A stretch of DNA of 64,000 bases from Albizia julibrissin (taxonomy: Eukaryota > Streptophyta > Magnoliopsida > Fabales > Fabaceae), in assembly GCA_037074505.1 (NCBI GenBank), contig CM073484.1, positions 30,496,501 to 30,560,500 of the forward strand, given 5' to 3'. Made by a program: the position numbers and the translations under genes. Below the pieces are notes generated by a model. It ran no database searches. It saw only the letters and a program-made list of their open reading frames with translations, and was not told the origin of the DNA. Shown here piece by piece: positions 9,179-19,905 of this stretch (within the stretch, counting starts at the first letter, position 1; each line of letters begins with the position of its first letter).

Positions 9179-11643
9179 TGTAATATCCCGAATTTTGGGA
9201 CTAAAGGCATAAGATTAAGCCTAGATCAAGTGGACTGCTAAGCCCCGGTTTAGCAAATGTCCCTATGAGGTATGTTTAAATTCCCCAAAAATTCTTTTAT
9301 ATCCTTAGATATTAAATGAATTATATTGGTGAGCTAAAGAGCTCGGGGAATAACAAAACGAAGTGATTAGAAGTCACACATAATTTAGAAAAGTGGAACA
9401 CAAAGTAATTTTGCCACCGGTGAAATTCCCGGTATGGCAGTGATGATTGTGTGACATGTTTCGATGGGTAAATGATGGTGAAAAGTTATGAAACTTTCCA
9501 GAATGAAAGTAGACTTATCAAGCTTTAATGTTTTAGGTCATATAAGTCATTTGGAGTTGTACACAAACAGAAATGAATTTTTGAAGTTAGCCCAGTGAAA
9601 TTAATTATTTTCTGGGACAACATTTAAAGATTAAAATTATGGGAAGAGTTATCTTTCAATTGGATAAAGTTTATATTTTTTCTTAAAACTAGACTCAATA
9701 AGGGTCGCATAGCCTTTGGAATCATTCCAATTGGACATTTGTACAATTAGATATGAATTTTCGAAGTTAATGAAAAATCTGCAGAATTTAGGTATTTTGT
9801 GCGAAAATTCAATATTTGGGCCAATAATATTGTGACACGTGGCAAGGCAATTTGACACCCCAATTAATCATTAAATCACCATCTTCCTCAGAATTTTCAT
9901 GGAGAAAATAGATCAGAAAGAACCAGAAGAGGGAGAGAATGAATATGGAGAAAGAATAGAGAGAAAATCTTTTTCTCCGAAACACTGCCGAAACGGCATC
10001 CTCTCTCAAAGTACCCTTCATAAAACTTCCTCTACTCATCGAGATCTTCATTCCTACGGTTTCGGATTTTCATTTGGAGGTGTTTGGTGTTGTCTCCCTT
10101 ACCGGAGTATTGCCAGAATTCCGAACCGTTTGTGGAAACGGGTAGAGGTAAGCGTAAGCTTCCTTTTTAACCGATTGATTTGTTGTTTGGATGAGTTTTG
10201 GGAATGTTGGGTACTGTTCATGGCTGGTTTAAATTGGTGTTTTCAATGGCTAAATGATTTCCAATGGATGTATAAATAGCTAATCACTTGATTATGAGTA
10301 GTAAGGAAGTGATTAGGCAAGAGAAATAGAAGAAACAACAAACTCCTTCTGAGAATTCAATTTCCTTCTGTTTCTGCCCTGTATTTTTTGTGTAGGAGGA
10401 GTTGTAATTTGATGATTTTAATGCTTCCATTGGATTTAGGAGGAAAAATTGTGTGGGTATACAAGTGTTCATGAATTTTAGACACTTGTACATGAATTTA
10501 GAAATTTTATAAGTTAAAGGGTAAATGCTGTGTATTCCGTTTTCTGGAGGCAGTGTTATGGCGACGTGTTTTTGAGTGATCAAATGTTATCCAATGACCA
10601 TGAAACTTTCCAGCCTAAAATTAGAGACATAGACCTTTAATTTTATAGGTTATATGGTTAATTGGACAAGTATGCTATGAGATATGAATTGTTAAAGATA
10701 TGCCCTGTTTTCTGGAAGAACATCTGAAACAGTTGGTGTTTGAAAACATTCAAGGAATGGTGTGGTAGTGGCGTTTAAAATCGAGTATTTTTGTGTAAAA
10801 CTACACTTAATGGGCTTCAAATAGAGCTTTTAACCACCTCAATTGGAGTTCTATAGAATTAATTATGAGTTTTCAAAGTTTGGTTAAAAATGCTAATAGA
10901 TTGAGTACCATTGGAATTTAAGTAAGAAATTGGCCAAATATAATTGGAATGAACTCCAAGGGTGAAAGTAAGCCTATAGGGCTAATGTGGGCTATTGGGT
11001 ATTCACTTTTTATGGCTCTAATGATGTTATCACTTGCCTAGGGCCATGAAGTGATAAAGAAGAAGCAATGGTTGGCGGATCAAGGGACAAGAAGAAAATG
11101 ATATAAAGTCCAAGAGGTAGTGAACTTATCTTTTCTGCATGTATGTGATATGTATGTCTTGCATTGATTATGTGACTACTTTGCCTATTTGTGTGGAACA
11201 TGTATGATTGGTTGAAGCTCTGTTATATTTGTGCAATGGCCATATGTATGTCATAACATCGAGCATGCAGCATGTCATTATGTTGGCATGAAATAGTGTA
11301 GGCAAGCATGTCATGCATTCATATATATCTGGCATGCATAGTGGTAATGGTTGCTACTGAGATTCTCTCGAATCTCACTCCTCCCAAACAACCATTTAGA
11401 CAGGTGAGCATTAGAAACTTGCTGAGATCAGAAAAGAGGTATGCACGAAGAGAACAATTGCTGGTTGTTTAAAGGTCTGTAAATATTGTGTAAACCCTTG
11501 GTGGGGAAACTTTTGTATTATAATCAAGCAATATTGTATTAATATTATCAGTATATTCATGCTATTCCTGTGTGCCCACTGAACTACGCATTGCTACTCT
11601 GAGTAAGGTTAGTAATAAGGGATATATGTGGTGGGTCGTTACA
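9179..11643 (+). repeat. 5' LTR of element D
   Basis: This 2465-bp LTR differs from the 3' LTR (2460 bp) by scattered substitutions and short indels. It contains a 126-codon open frame at 9899-10279 that recurs at 15741-16121; it matches no family I know and spans a strong 5' splice-site-like sequence, AGAG/GTAAGC, at 10148, so I read it as leader rather than gene. A hairpin TGAGATTC-TCTC-GAATCTCA lies at 11358-11377. Confidence 0.9.
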
Positions 11644-11645
11644 GT

Positions 11646-11657
11646 TGGTATCAGAGC
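11646..11657 (+). other. Primer-binding site of element D
   Basis: TGGTATCAGAGC lies two bases after the LTR end TTACA and is complementary to the 3' end of plant initiator-Met tRNA. Confidence 0.9.
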
Positions 11658-12017
11658 AAGTGGTTCTGGCAACAGGATAGTATACTTATATGCTTGATTA
11701 TAACATGACAAGAACAGCGAAGTGGATTACTTCAGCTAGTTCACAATTAAGCCCGGTGGGCGGTATAAGATTGTCCTGGATCCGTTGGGTAAGGCTAAAG
11801 TATGAGCCTCATTTTAGAGTAGGATCACCAATGGGCTGATCAGAGTCGGACAGATAAGTCACAGACAACCTTGTGGACTTTTAGGAGCATATTACAGGGT
11901 ATGTGTCTAAGTACATCTACCAATACTTATATGCGGCCTAAGCATAGTATTTTGATGCCCGGAGGCGGTGGGCATAATGGTTTGGATAAAGGCAGCTATG
12001 GGGTACCGGTAGTCAAA

Positions 12018-12114
12018 AGCAGTTCAAGCCGGTATCTTTATATTTGCATGAGTACACAAAAGTTAAGCGTGCTCAGCCCAGGAAAATCTCGGGATGGGTG
12101 ACCTCCTGGGAAGT
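12018..12114 (+). pseudogene. 5S rRNA-derived segment in element D leader
   Basis: The 3' half is clear: AGTTAAGCGTGCT at 12061 (5S positions of the A box) and then GATGGGTGACCTCCTGGGAA, which is the plant 5S C-box region without a change. Between them the intermediate element is altered, and the 5' half (from AGCAGTTC and CCGGTATC) is poorly kept and carries extra bases. The segment lies about 370 bp inside the PBS, the same place as in elements E and F. It is too altered to be a ribosomal gene. It could keep internal Pol III promoter function; that is inference. Confidence 0.82.
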
Positions 12115-13040
12115 ATATTGAAAATCTCAAATTTTTTGATTAAAGGTTTGAAATTTTGATTTGAGATTCTTAGATGACCTAAGGAATGATTATAGGTATA
12201 GAGATGATGAAATAAGTGTTGATCCTTAATCTGAACTATTTATGTTGCAGAGATTACTGCCAGAAAAGTTCATCTAATAAGATTACGAGAACTCAAGGCA
12301 TAGTAATTGTTTTGAGGTTTCTCCATATTAAGTAATGATCCTCAGTAACCCGTGGGGTTAAAGTCATATAGGCATGATATATGGTAATGCATGATGAGTG
12401 GTGATTATGCCGTATGTCTATCCTAGAGGATTTGAATTGATGATACAAAAGGTTGACGATATGGTTGAATCAGATCTAAGCTTAAATAATGCTTAGGTTA
12501 GAATGTGAATAAGGTTACACTAGAGTTCTATTCCATGATGGGAGTCTAAACCATGTGAACCTTATAGATGATGATGGACCTTTAGTAATTTTTGAGGATA
12601 TTACCTGAAACCGTGAAGGTTAGAATAGGTGCTAATGATTTTGATTTTTAGCGTACCTATTAGGTATGATTGAGGAAAGTGATTTTCAGATTTACATGAT
12701 GTTGAGGTTCTAAGAGTTGAACCATAACCTGAGAATCAAATGTCATAGTTGAATTGATTCTTTAGGAAGTTAAGATAGCCTGAGAGACTTGAGGTACTAG
12801 AATATAGTACAGAGATGTTTATGAGGTTTTTGGAGGTTGCTAGTTGCTAGTTGCTAATCTAGCATAGGGAAAGATCTTGATCATAGAATATTCCCTTAAA
12901 CTTTTGATGATTACCAGGAGCTGGACCGATATTGGAAGTATATATTAAATGACCCAAATGAGAGAGCAGATTACAGAACTGCTAAAGAAGAAGGATCTTA
13001 TGAGGTTTAGATCCCATTATAATGATACTTCCATTTAGAG

Positions 13041-13130
13041 GCGACTAATCGGAAAAGGCTACCTATGGGAGATCTAATTGGAAAGGGCTACCTACAGAGG
13101 GTTCTGACCGGGGGGCTGACCAGGTGTATG
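13041..13130 (+). repeat. 30-bp minisatellite GGGCTACCTA in element D
   Basis: Units with the core AAGGGCTACCTA repeat at exactly 30 bp (TACCT at 13060 and 13090), with a decayed third unit. The same repeat is found at 23241-23310 (three units) and, inverted, at 46805-46935 (four units). It marks the interior of this gypsy-like family. Confidence 0.8.
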
Positions 13131-13139
13131 GGCGCCTGT

Positions 13140-13265
13140 GTGAAGCACCGAGTGCAGTACTGTAGTGTGGAGCCACCATAACATCAAACTATAGTATGTA
13201 GCCGCCGTGACGACAAACTGTGGAGTGAAGCCACTGTGATGTTGAAACTGTAAAGTAGAGCTACG
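13140..13265 (+). repeat. Short tandem repeats with GTAGCCGCCGTGA core
   Basis: Four degenerate units of about 32-40 bp, each with a version of 'AAACTGTAGTGTGGAGCCACCGTGA'-like words split as AAACTGTAG and AGCCGCCGTGA. The complement recurs in element F at about 46680-46770 and fragments at 23340-23370. Confidence 0.6.
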
Positions 13266-13599
13266 GGGATGTCCACTCTCAATAGTGGTATCTTATAATG
13301 AGTCTTCTATCGCATAAGTTTCCTTGAGAAGAAGGGTCGGGTGACCCAGTAAATTGTCATGGGGTGCTCCAGTGCCGAATGATGACAGAGATTAAGGAAA
13401 GCTACTCTTGCTCTCATATCCTATGTAATGGTCCTGTATGTATGTGTTTACCATCACGTGTATTCGTGTTATGAATATATGGTAGGCAGTAAGACCTTTT
13501 GGGCCAGCATGTCCTTCGGCAGTCAGACCTGACGGGCGGAGGCCTGAGGTTGTAAGTCCCGTAATGCCTCTGGCATAGGGGTGATTCCCTGGGCAGTAA

Positions 13600-14335
13600 G
13601 ACCTGATGAGCATTCAAAATTTGCGGGGTGGTCGCCCGGGGCCTATTGCGCGGGTGGACGCTCAGGCCATAGAGATTCCTATTTTGTACGAGCAGTCATC
13701 CGGGGCCTATTGCGTGAGTAGACGCATTGCGCGGGTGCACACTCGGGGCCATGGAACTCATGTTATGCACAAGTTGAATCCCGAGGCCTATTGCGCGGGT
13801 GAACACTTGGGGCCGAATGCTCATGTAATTATTGTTGTGATGATGGTTTGTTTAGCATGCTTCGTGAACATTGCATAAGAGTATGAATGGCTTGAGTAAC
13901 AAGAGATAGAGCTTGAAATGAGAAGTTAGACGGATGTCCCGTGCGACTGCAGCGTGAGCTGAGTGCCGTTGTAGTAGGCCTAGTAGGGCAGTCCGTCACA
14001 CAAGAAGGTGAGCCCTGTTAAGGGGTAGAAGTTATTCGGATGTCCCGTGCGACTGCAGCATGAGGCGAGTACCGTTGTAGTGGGCCTAGTGGGGTAGTCT
14101 GTTACATAAAAATGATACCAGGGTTTGTCGAGCACAATTTTAGTAGCAAATGTCATGTGCTTGATACCTTAAGAGGTTCCCTTTGGGGGATAATGGGAGT
14201 GATTATCCTATAAGCTTGCCGCACTCAGACCTGATGAGCTAGGGGGTGTGGGCTAGACTCCCGTGCGGCTGCAGGGGGCACCCGATGAGGGTAGCTCTGC
14301 AGTGGGCCTAGTGGGAGGGCTCTATTCAGTAAGGA
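13600..14335 (+). repeat. GC-rich tandem repeats in element D interior
   Basis: Two repeat types lie side by side. At 13635-13815 the words GGCCTATTGCGCGGGTG and CACTCGGGGCC recur about four times. At 13930-14335 a unit starting CGGATGTCCCGTGCGACTGC recurs at 13931 and 14037 (106 bp) and in altered form near 14250 (twice that distance). Each unit ends with GTGGGCCTAGTGGG. The stretch is clearly richer in G+C than its surroundings. A relative of the first type is found in the LTR of element F (49245-49340). The words 'GGCAGTAAGACCTGATG' recur around it and up to 14830. Confidence 0.75.
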
Positions 14336-15005
14336 TGATAAACGGTATGTCTTAAGGCCATAAAACCTAATGGGTTATTAAATCCTTAGGCTAGTAAAAT
14401 ATGAGACGTGTTGAGAATGAAGATGAGTATAGGCTTGAGGCAATAAGACCCGAGATGTAAGTTTGCATTGGACAAATGTCTGGGGGCTATAAGACCTATA
14501 TGTCTAAGTGCTATGGTTGTTACCGAGCACGATGGCATGGATCAATGTGTCCAGAAAAATATATTGAGATTCATAGAGTGTATAGATTATACTAGATTGT
14601 AGTATAGGCAGTAAGCCTAAGATGCCTGTGGCATAAGGGATGAATCCCTAGGCTGTAAAGCCAGAATATCCAATGTCTTGGAAGTTGAATAAGCCATAAG
14701 GCTTGATGTGCATACAGTATGATATGGGTGAATCCTAAAGAGGCCGTAAAGCCTAGTATGCATAAAAGATGATTCAGGATAGTTTCAAAGGGGCAGTAAG
14801 GCCTAAAAAACCAAGCGCTGTGAGGTCAGACTAGTGAGTCCTGTGTGAGTGCTACATACTAGGTACAAAATGAATGAAAGTACTACATAGTGAGTACAAA
14901 ATGAAAGAATTAGAATGGGAGAAAGATAGACTAAATGTCTAAAAATGGTTCTCCGAGGTACAGGTAGTACCATTTGATGTTGAAATTTTAAGGACGAAAT
15001 TTATT
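14336..15005 (+). other. Element D interior, right part, non-coding
   Basis: No gene is seen. Decayed versions of CAGTAAGACCTGA continue to 14830, followed by GAGTGCTACATACTAGGTACAAAATGAA twice-over words (14835-14905) and the gypsy-typical end GAAATTTTAAGGACGAAATT before the polypurine tract. Confidence 0.6.
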
Positions 15006-15019
15006 AAACGGGGGGAGAA
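15006..15019 (+). other. Polypurine tract of element D
   Basis: AAACGGGGGGAGAA lies directly left of the 3' LTR start at 15021, the place expected for plus-strand priming. Confidence 0.85.
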
Positions 15020-15020
15020 C

Positions 15021-17480
15021 TGTAATATCCTGAATTTTGGGACTAAAGGCATAAGATTAAGCCTAGATCAAGTGGACTGCTAAGCCCCGGTTTAGCAAAT
15101 GTCCCTATGAGGTATGTTTAAATTCCCCAAAAATTCTTTTATATCCTTAGATATTAAATGAATTATATTGGTGAGCTAAAGAGCTCGGGGAATAACAAAA
15201 CGAAGTGATTAGAAGTCACATATAATTTAGAAAAGTGGAACACAAAGTAATTTTGCCACCGGTGAAATTCCCGGTATGGCAGTGATGATTGTGTGACATG
15301 TTTCGATGGGTAAATGATGGTGAAAATTTATGAAACTTTCCAGAATGAAAGTAGACTTATCAAGCTTTAATGTTTTAGGTCATATAAGTCATTTGGAGTT
15401 GTACACAAACAGAAATGAATTTTTGAAGTTAGCCCAGTGAAATTAATTATTTTCTGGGACAACATTTAAAGATTAAAATTCTGGGAAGAGTTATCTTTCA
15501 ATTGGACAAAGGTTATATTTTTTCTTAAAACTAGACTCAATAAGGGTCGCATAGCCTTTGGAATCATTCCAATTGGACATTTGTACAATTAGATATGAAT
15601 TTTCGAAGTTAATGAAAAATCTGCAGAATTTGGGTATTTTGTGCGAAAATTCAATATTTGGGCCAATAATATTGTGACACGTGGCAAGGCAATTTGACAC
15701 CCCAATTAATCATTAAATCACCATCTTCCTCAGCATTTTCATGCAGAAAATAGATCAGAAAGAACCAGAAGAGGGAGAGAATGAATATGGAGAAAGAATA
15801 GAGAGAAAATCTTTTTCTCCGAAACACTGCCGAAACGGCATCCTCTCTCAAAGTACCCTTCATAAAACTTCCTCTACTCATCGAGATCTTTCTTCCTATG
15901 GTTTCGGATTTTCATTTGGAGGTGTTTGGTGTTGTCTCCCTTGCCGGAGTATTGCCAGAATTCCGAACCGTTTGTGGAAACGGGTAGAGGTAAGCGTAAG
16001 CTTCCTTTTTAACCGATTGATTTGTTGTTTGGATGAGTTTTGGGAATGTTGGGTACTGTTCATGGCTGGTTTAAATTGGTGTTTTCAATGGCTAAATGAT
16101 GTCCAATGGATGTATAAATAGCTAATCACTTGATTATGAGTAGAAAGGAAGTGATTAGGCAAGAGAAATCGAAGAAACAACAAACTCCTTTTGAGAATTC
16201 AATTTCCTTCTGTTTCTGCCCTGTATTTTTTGTGTAGGAGGAGTTGTAATTTGATGATTTAATGCTTCCATTGGATTTAGGAGGAAAAATTATGTGGGTA
16301 TACAAGTGTTCATGAATTTTAGACACTTGTACATGAATTTAGAAATTTTATAAGTTAAAGGGTAAAAGTTGTGTATTCCGTTTTCTGGAGGCAGTGTTAT
16401 GGCGACGTGTTTTTGAGTAATCAAATGTTATCCAATGACCATGAAACTTTCCAGCCTAAAATTAGAGACATAGACCTTTAAGTTTATAGGTCATAATGGT
16501 TAATTGGACAAGTATGCTATGAGATATGAATTGTTAAAGATATGCCCTGTTTTCTGGAAGAACATCTGAAACAGTTGGTGTTTGGAAACATTCAAGGAAT
16601 GGTGTGGTAGTGGCGTTTAAAATCGAGTATTTTTTTGTAAAACTACACTTAAAGGGCTTCAAATAGAGCTTTTAACCACCTCAATTGGAGTTCTATAGAA
16701 TTAATTATGAGTTTTCAAAGTTTGGTCAAAAATTCTGATAGATTGAGTACCATTGGAATTTAAGAAATTGGCCAAATATAATTGGAATGAACTCCAAGGG
16801 TGAAAGTAAGCCTATAGGGCTAATGTGGGCTATTGGGTATTCACTTTTTATGGCTCTAATGATGTTATCACTTGCCTAGGGCCATGAAGTGATAAAGAAG
16901 AAGCAATGGTTGGCGGATCAAGGGACAAGAAGAAAATGATATAAAGTCCGAGAGGTAGTGAACTTATCTTTTCTGCATGTATGTGATATGTATGTCTTGC
17001 ATTGATTATGTGACTGCTTTGCCTATTTGTGTGGAACATGTATGATTGGTTGAAGCTCTGTTATATTTATGCAATGGCCATATGTATGTCATAACATCGA
17101 GCATGCAGCATGTCATTATGTTGGCATGAAATAGTGTAAGCAAGCATGTCATGCATTCATATATATCTGGCATGCATAGTGGTAATGGTTGCTACTGAGA
17201 TTCTGTCAAATCTCACTCCTCCCAAACAACCATTCAGACAGGTGAGCATTGGAAACGTGCTGAGATCAGAAAAGAGGTATGTACGAAGAGAACAATTGCT
17301 GGTTGTTTAAAGGTTTGTAAATATTGTGTAAACCCTTGGTGGGGAAACTTTTGTATTATAATCAAGCAATATTGTATTAATATTATCAGTATATTCATGC
17401 TATTCCTGTGTGCCCACTGAACTACGCATTCTACTCTGAGTAAGGTTAGTAATAAGGGATATATGTGGCGGGTCGTTACA
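15021..17480 (+). repeat. 3' LTR of element D
   Basis: Copy of 9179-11643, starting TGTAATATCC directly after a purine tract and ending GGTCGTTACA. The hairpin is changed to TGAGATTCTGTCAAATCTCA at 17196-17215. The splice-like AGAG/GTAAGC is kept at 15990. Confidence 0.9.
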
Positions 17481-17485
17481 ATATG

Positions 17486-18487
17486 TCAGAGCACGATCAA
17501 ATGAGAAAATATTTAAATACACTCAATGACCGTGCAACGCAATGGGACTCCAACCAAAAATGAAGTAGTGTCTGTCTAAGCATCAGATGGGATTACAACA
17601 GAAAAATATCCGAATGGGCTCAACGATCAAATGAATCAACAGACTCTAACGGATGGATATTTACAACGGTAATCTTCCACAACTCAGTTATAAATAGGAG
17701 AGGATTCAAACACAGAACATCAAGCAATACGATGAGAACATGAACATGCTGATATTCTAAGTCTTCTACCTCCGACCACTCTTTACTCTACTTCATCTTC
17801 TATATTATGTATATTTGAGAGAGTGAGAATATTTGTATTGTACTTCAGTGTGTATCCTATCTACTCTATGAGAGAGTCTGTAAATCCTTACAAATATATT
17901 TCTGTATTGAACTCAAGGTAGAGGGACCTTGAGAGGGTTGATTACCTTACGGGAAAGCTGTAGAGAGAATTGCTAGTAGTACTTTCTACTCGTAAGACTT
18001 ACAATGTACAAGCAGTAGAGAACGTTGCTGCTCATAAGACTTACAGTGGTGTAAGCAGGAGAGAACGTTGCTGCTCGTAAGACTTGCACGGGTAAGCAAG
18101 AGAGAAAGGACTTTGGGATTGCTTTGCTCAACTTACCGTAAGAGGGTGTAAACCTTACAGTGAGTAAGGGGGAGTAACTTCGTAAGAGACTTGTAGAGGC
18201 TTTTCTTGTGCCCGGTTAAACAAGAAGATAGTGGATTAGAAATCTCAGGAGGAGCCTGGGGACTGGACGTAGGTCATCGTGGATTGGACCGAACCAGGAT
18301 AAATCACAGTTTTCATATTCTCTTCCCTAAGCTTTTACATTTCCAGCATATATGATTTACATATCAGCTTATGTTTCTATATTTCCACATGTATTGATTT
18401 GATAAGTTGCGAAAAGATTTTAAAAGTTCATACTTTCTTATCACACACCCAATTCACCCCCCTCTTGGGTGTCAGCCAGTTCTAACA
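17486..18487 (+). repeat. 3' LTR of copia B, second part
   Basis: Resumes after element D and ends with caattcacccccctcttggg (18450-18469) and GTTCTAACA. The stretch 17930-18190 holds three decayed tandem units with AGCAGTAGAGAACGTTGCTGC and CTCGTAAGACTT words. The 3' flank attac (18488-18492) is the expected target copy; its partner is lost. Confidence 0.82.
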
Positions 18488-19056
18488 ATTACTTTATTAT
18501 ACGGAGTCACTGGTTTTATGCCACGTGTCCCTATAGCCTTAAGGCCATGCCAAGTGTCCATGTAAGCCCTCAGATAGTGCCACATGATCTCTGGCTCAGG
18601 GAATTACCGATTGTCTGCTTGTGGGCCCCACATGGCACCATATACCAGTGTCTTTTCCCAAAACACCGATGTATTCTTAAAAACGCAGGGCATACTGGTC
18701 CACCCTGAAAACAACATATGTCATCACATACATCATGTTTTACTTGTTTAACTTGTCTCATACTTCATGACATAGTTGGGTAGCATCTTTCTACCAACCC
18801 AATGGCACCGTATATGCGTCCTATGCACATTTGTACCGATACTTTAATCATACCGCTTGCAAAAATCGATCCTTATACTTGATAAGGCCAAGTCGCATAG
18901 TCCCAGAGAGTCTTCCTATATCTCATCATTCTTGGAACTCTTCTCAAATCGGGCTTAGTCGTTTTCCTTACTAGGACATTTACTAAACTGGGGTTTAGTA
19001 GTCCACTTAATCCAGGCTTAATCTCAAGCCTCTTGTCCCAAAATTTGGGATATTAC
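18488..19056 (-). repeat. Gypsy LTR fragment, related to element E
   Basis: On the minus strand it starts TGTAATATCCCAAATTTTGG and follows the first 500 bp of the LTR of element E (41959-42450), sharing words such as GCACTATCTGAGGGC and CCTTGTTT-free spacing of CACTGGTATA. The rest of the LTR is missing because element B inserted at its left end. The frames at 18469-18761 are chance. Confidence 0.72.
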
Positions 19057-19905
19057 ATACAACCCTATAATTCTTATGAGCAGTAATATTCTCTACTGCT
19101 TGTACCTACAAGCAGAAAGTCTTACTGGTAATTCTCTCTATAGCTTCCCCCATAAGGAAATCAACCCTCTCAAGGTCTCTCTAGATCAATTCAGAAGTAT
19201 AGTTGAGAATGATTATAGACTCTATAAATATAATGCTCATTAAAGTACAATACAAATAATCTTACTCTTAAATGTATATGATATAGAAAATAGAGAAAAG
19301 CAGAGAGCGGTTGAAGTGGATGACTTATGATAAAAGCATGTTCCTGTTCTCATGTACACTGTGTATATTTCTTCTTATTGAATGCTTGAGTTTATATAGA
19401 AGATGATTTGAGAGGCGTTGAGAGTATTCAAATATTTCCCATTATAAACTGATCATGCTCTGACAAATACTTTAATGATTACTCACTGTTGTTCATGATT
19501 TGTTGTAGAACAAGATTTTGAATATTGATCCGTTGTGATTTAGTGCTTAACACCAATAAAACACTTAGAAAAAAAGAAGTTAGAATTTCTTTTAATCTTC
19601 ACTCAAGTGGATAAAAACTTCACTGGAAGTAATCAATATCACTTGAGTACACCAAAGGATCACTTGAGTGATCTCTTTAATTCACTGTATTTCACTCGAG
19701 TATTTAATCATGTCTTTAGAGGTGCTTCTGTGATATTTATCAAATCACTCAAGTTCATAGTGAATTCAATGGAAGTGATTAACATTTACTCGAGTGAATT
19801 AAGGCTTCACTGGAAGTGATTTGTCAAAATCATCATATCACTCGAGTGCACAAACAATTCACTGGAAGTGATTTCTTAGAAACAACATATCACTCGAGTA
19901 CAAGA
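19057..19905 (-). repeat. B-type copia LTR fragment, right to left, end part
   Basis: The minus strand matches the last part of LTR B (17900-18060), with the conserved words ACCTTGAGAGGGTTGATT and AGAGAATTAC, and then an early palindrome array at 19600-19900. It is truncated at 19057 by the gypsy LTR and interrupted at 19905 by the solo LTR A. The caaga at 19901-19905 is the target copy. Confidence 0.75.

Larger units (their letters stand above)
9179..17480 (+). mobile_element. Gypsy-like non-autonomous LTR element D, complete
   Basis: The element is 8302 bp, starts TGTAATATCCCG and ends GGGTCGTTACA, and is flanked by the target duplication ATATG (9174-9178 and 17481-17485). It has two long LTRs, a PBS (11646-11657) and a polypurine tract (15006-15019). 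The 3.4-kb interior has no gag or pol domain in any frame; it holds a 5S-rRNA-derived segment and several tandem repeats. LTRs beginning TGTAATATCCC and a tract GACGAAATTTATTAAACGGG just before the 3' LTR are typical of plant Ty3-gypsy elements, so I infer a LARD-like gypsy derivative mobilised in trans. The near-identical LTRs indicate a rather recent insertion. Confidence 0.9.

Noticed and set aside
9899..10279. 126-codon ORF in both LTRs of element D (also 15741-16121) as a gene
   Set aside because: The two copies are the same LTR, so conservation is not evidence; there is no known domain and the frame crosses a conserved splice-site-like sequence. E and F do not keep the frame.
12061..12114. 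A functional 5S rRNA gene
   Set aside because: The segment is incomplete and altered, lacks the T-run terminator after it, and lies in a transposon leader.
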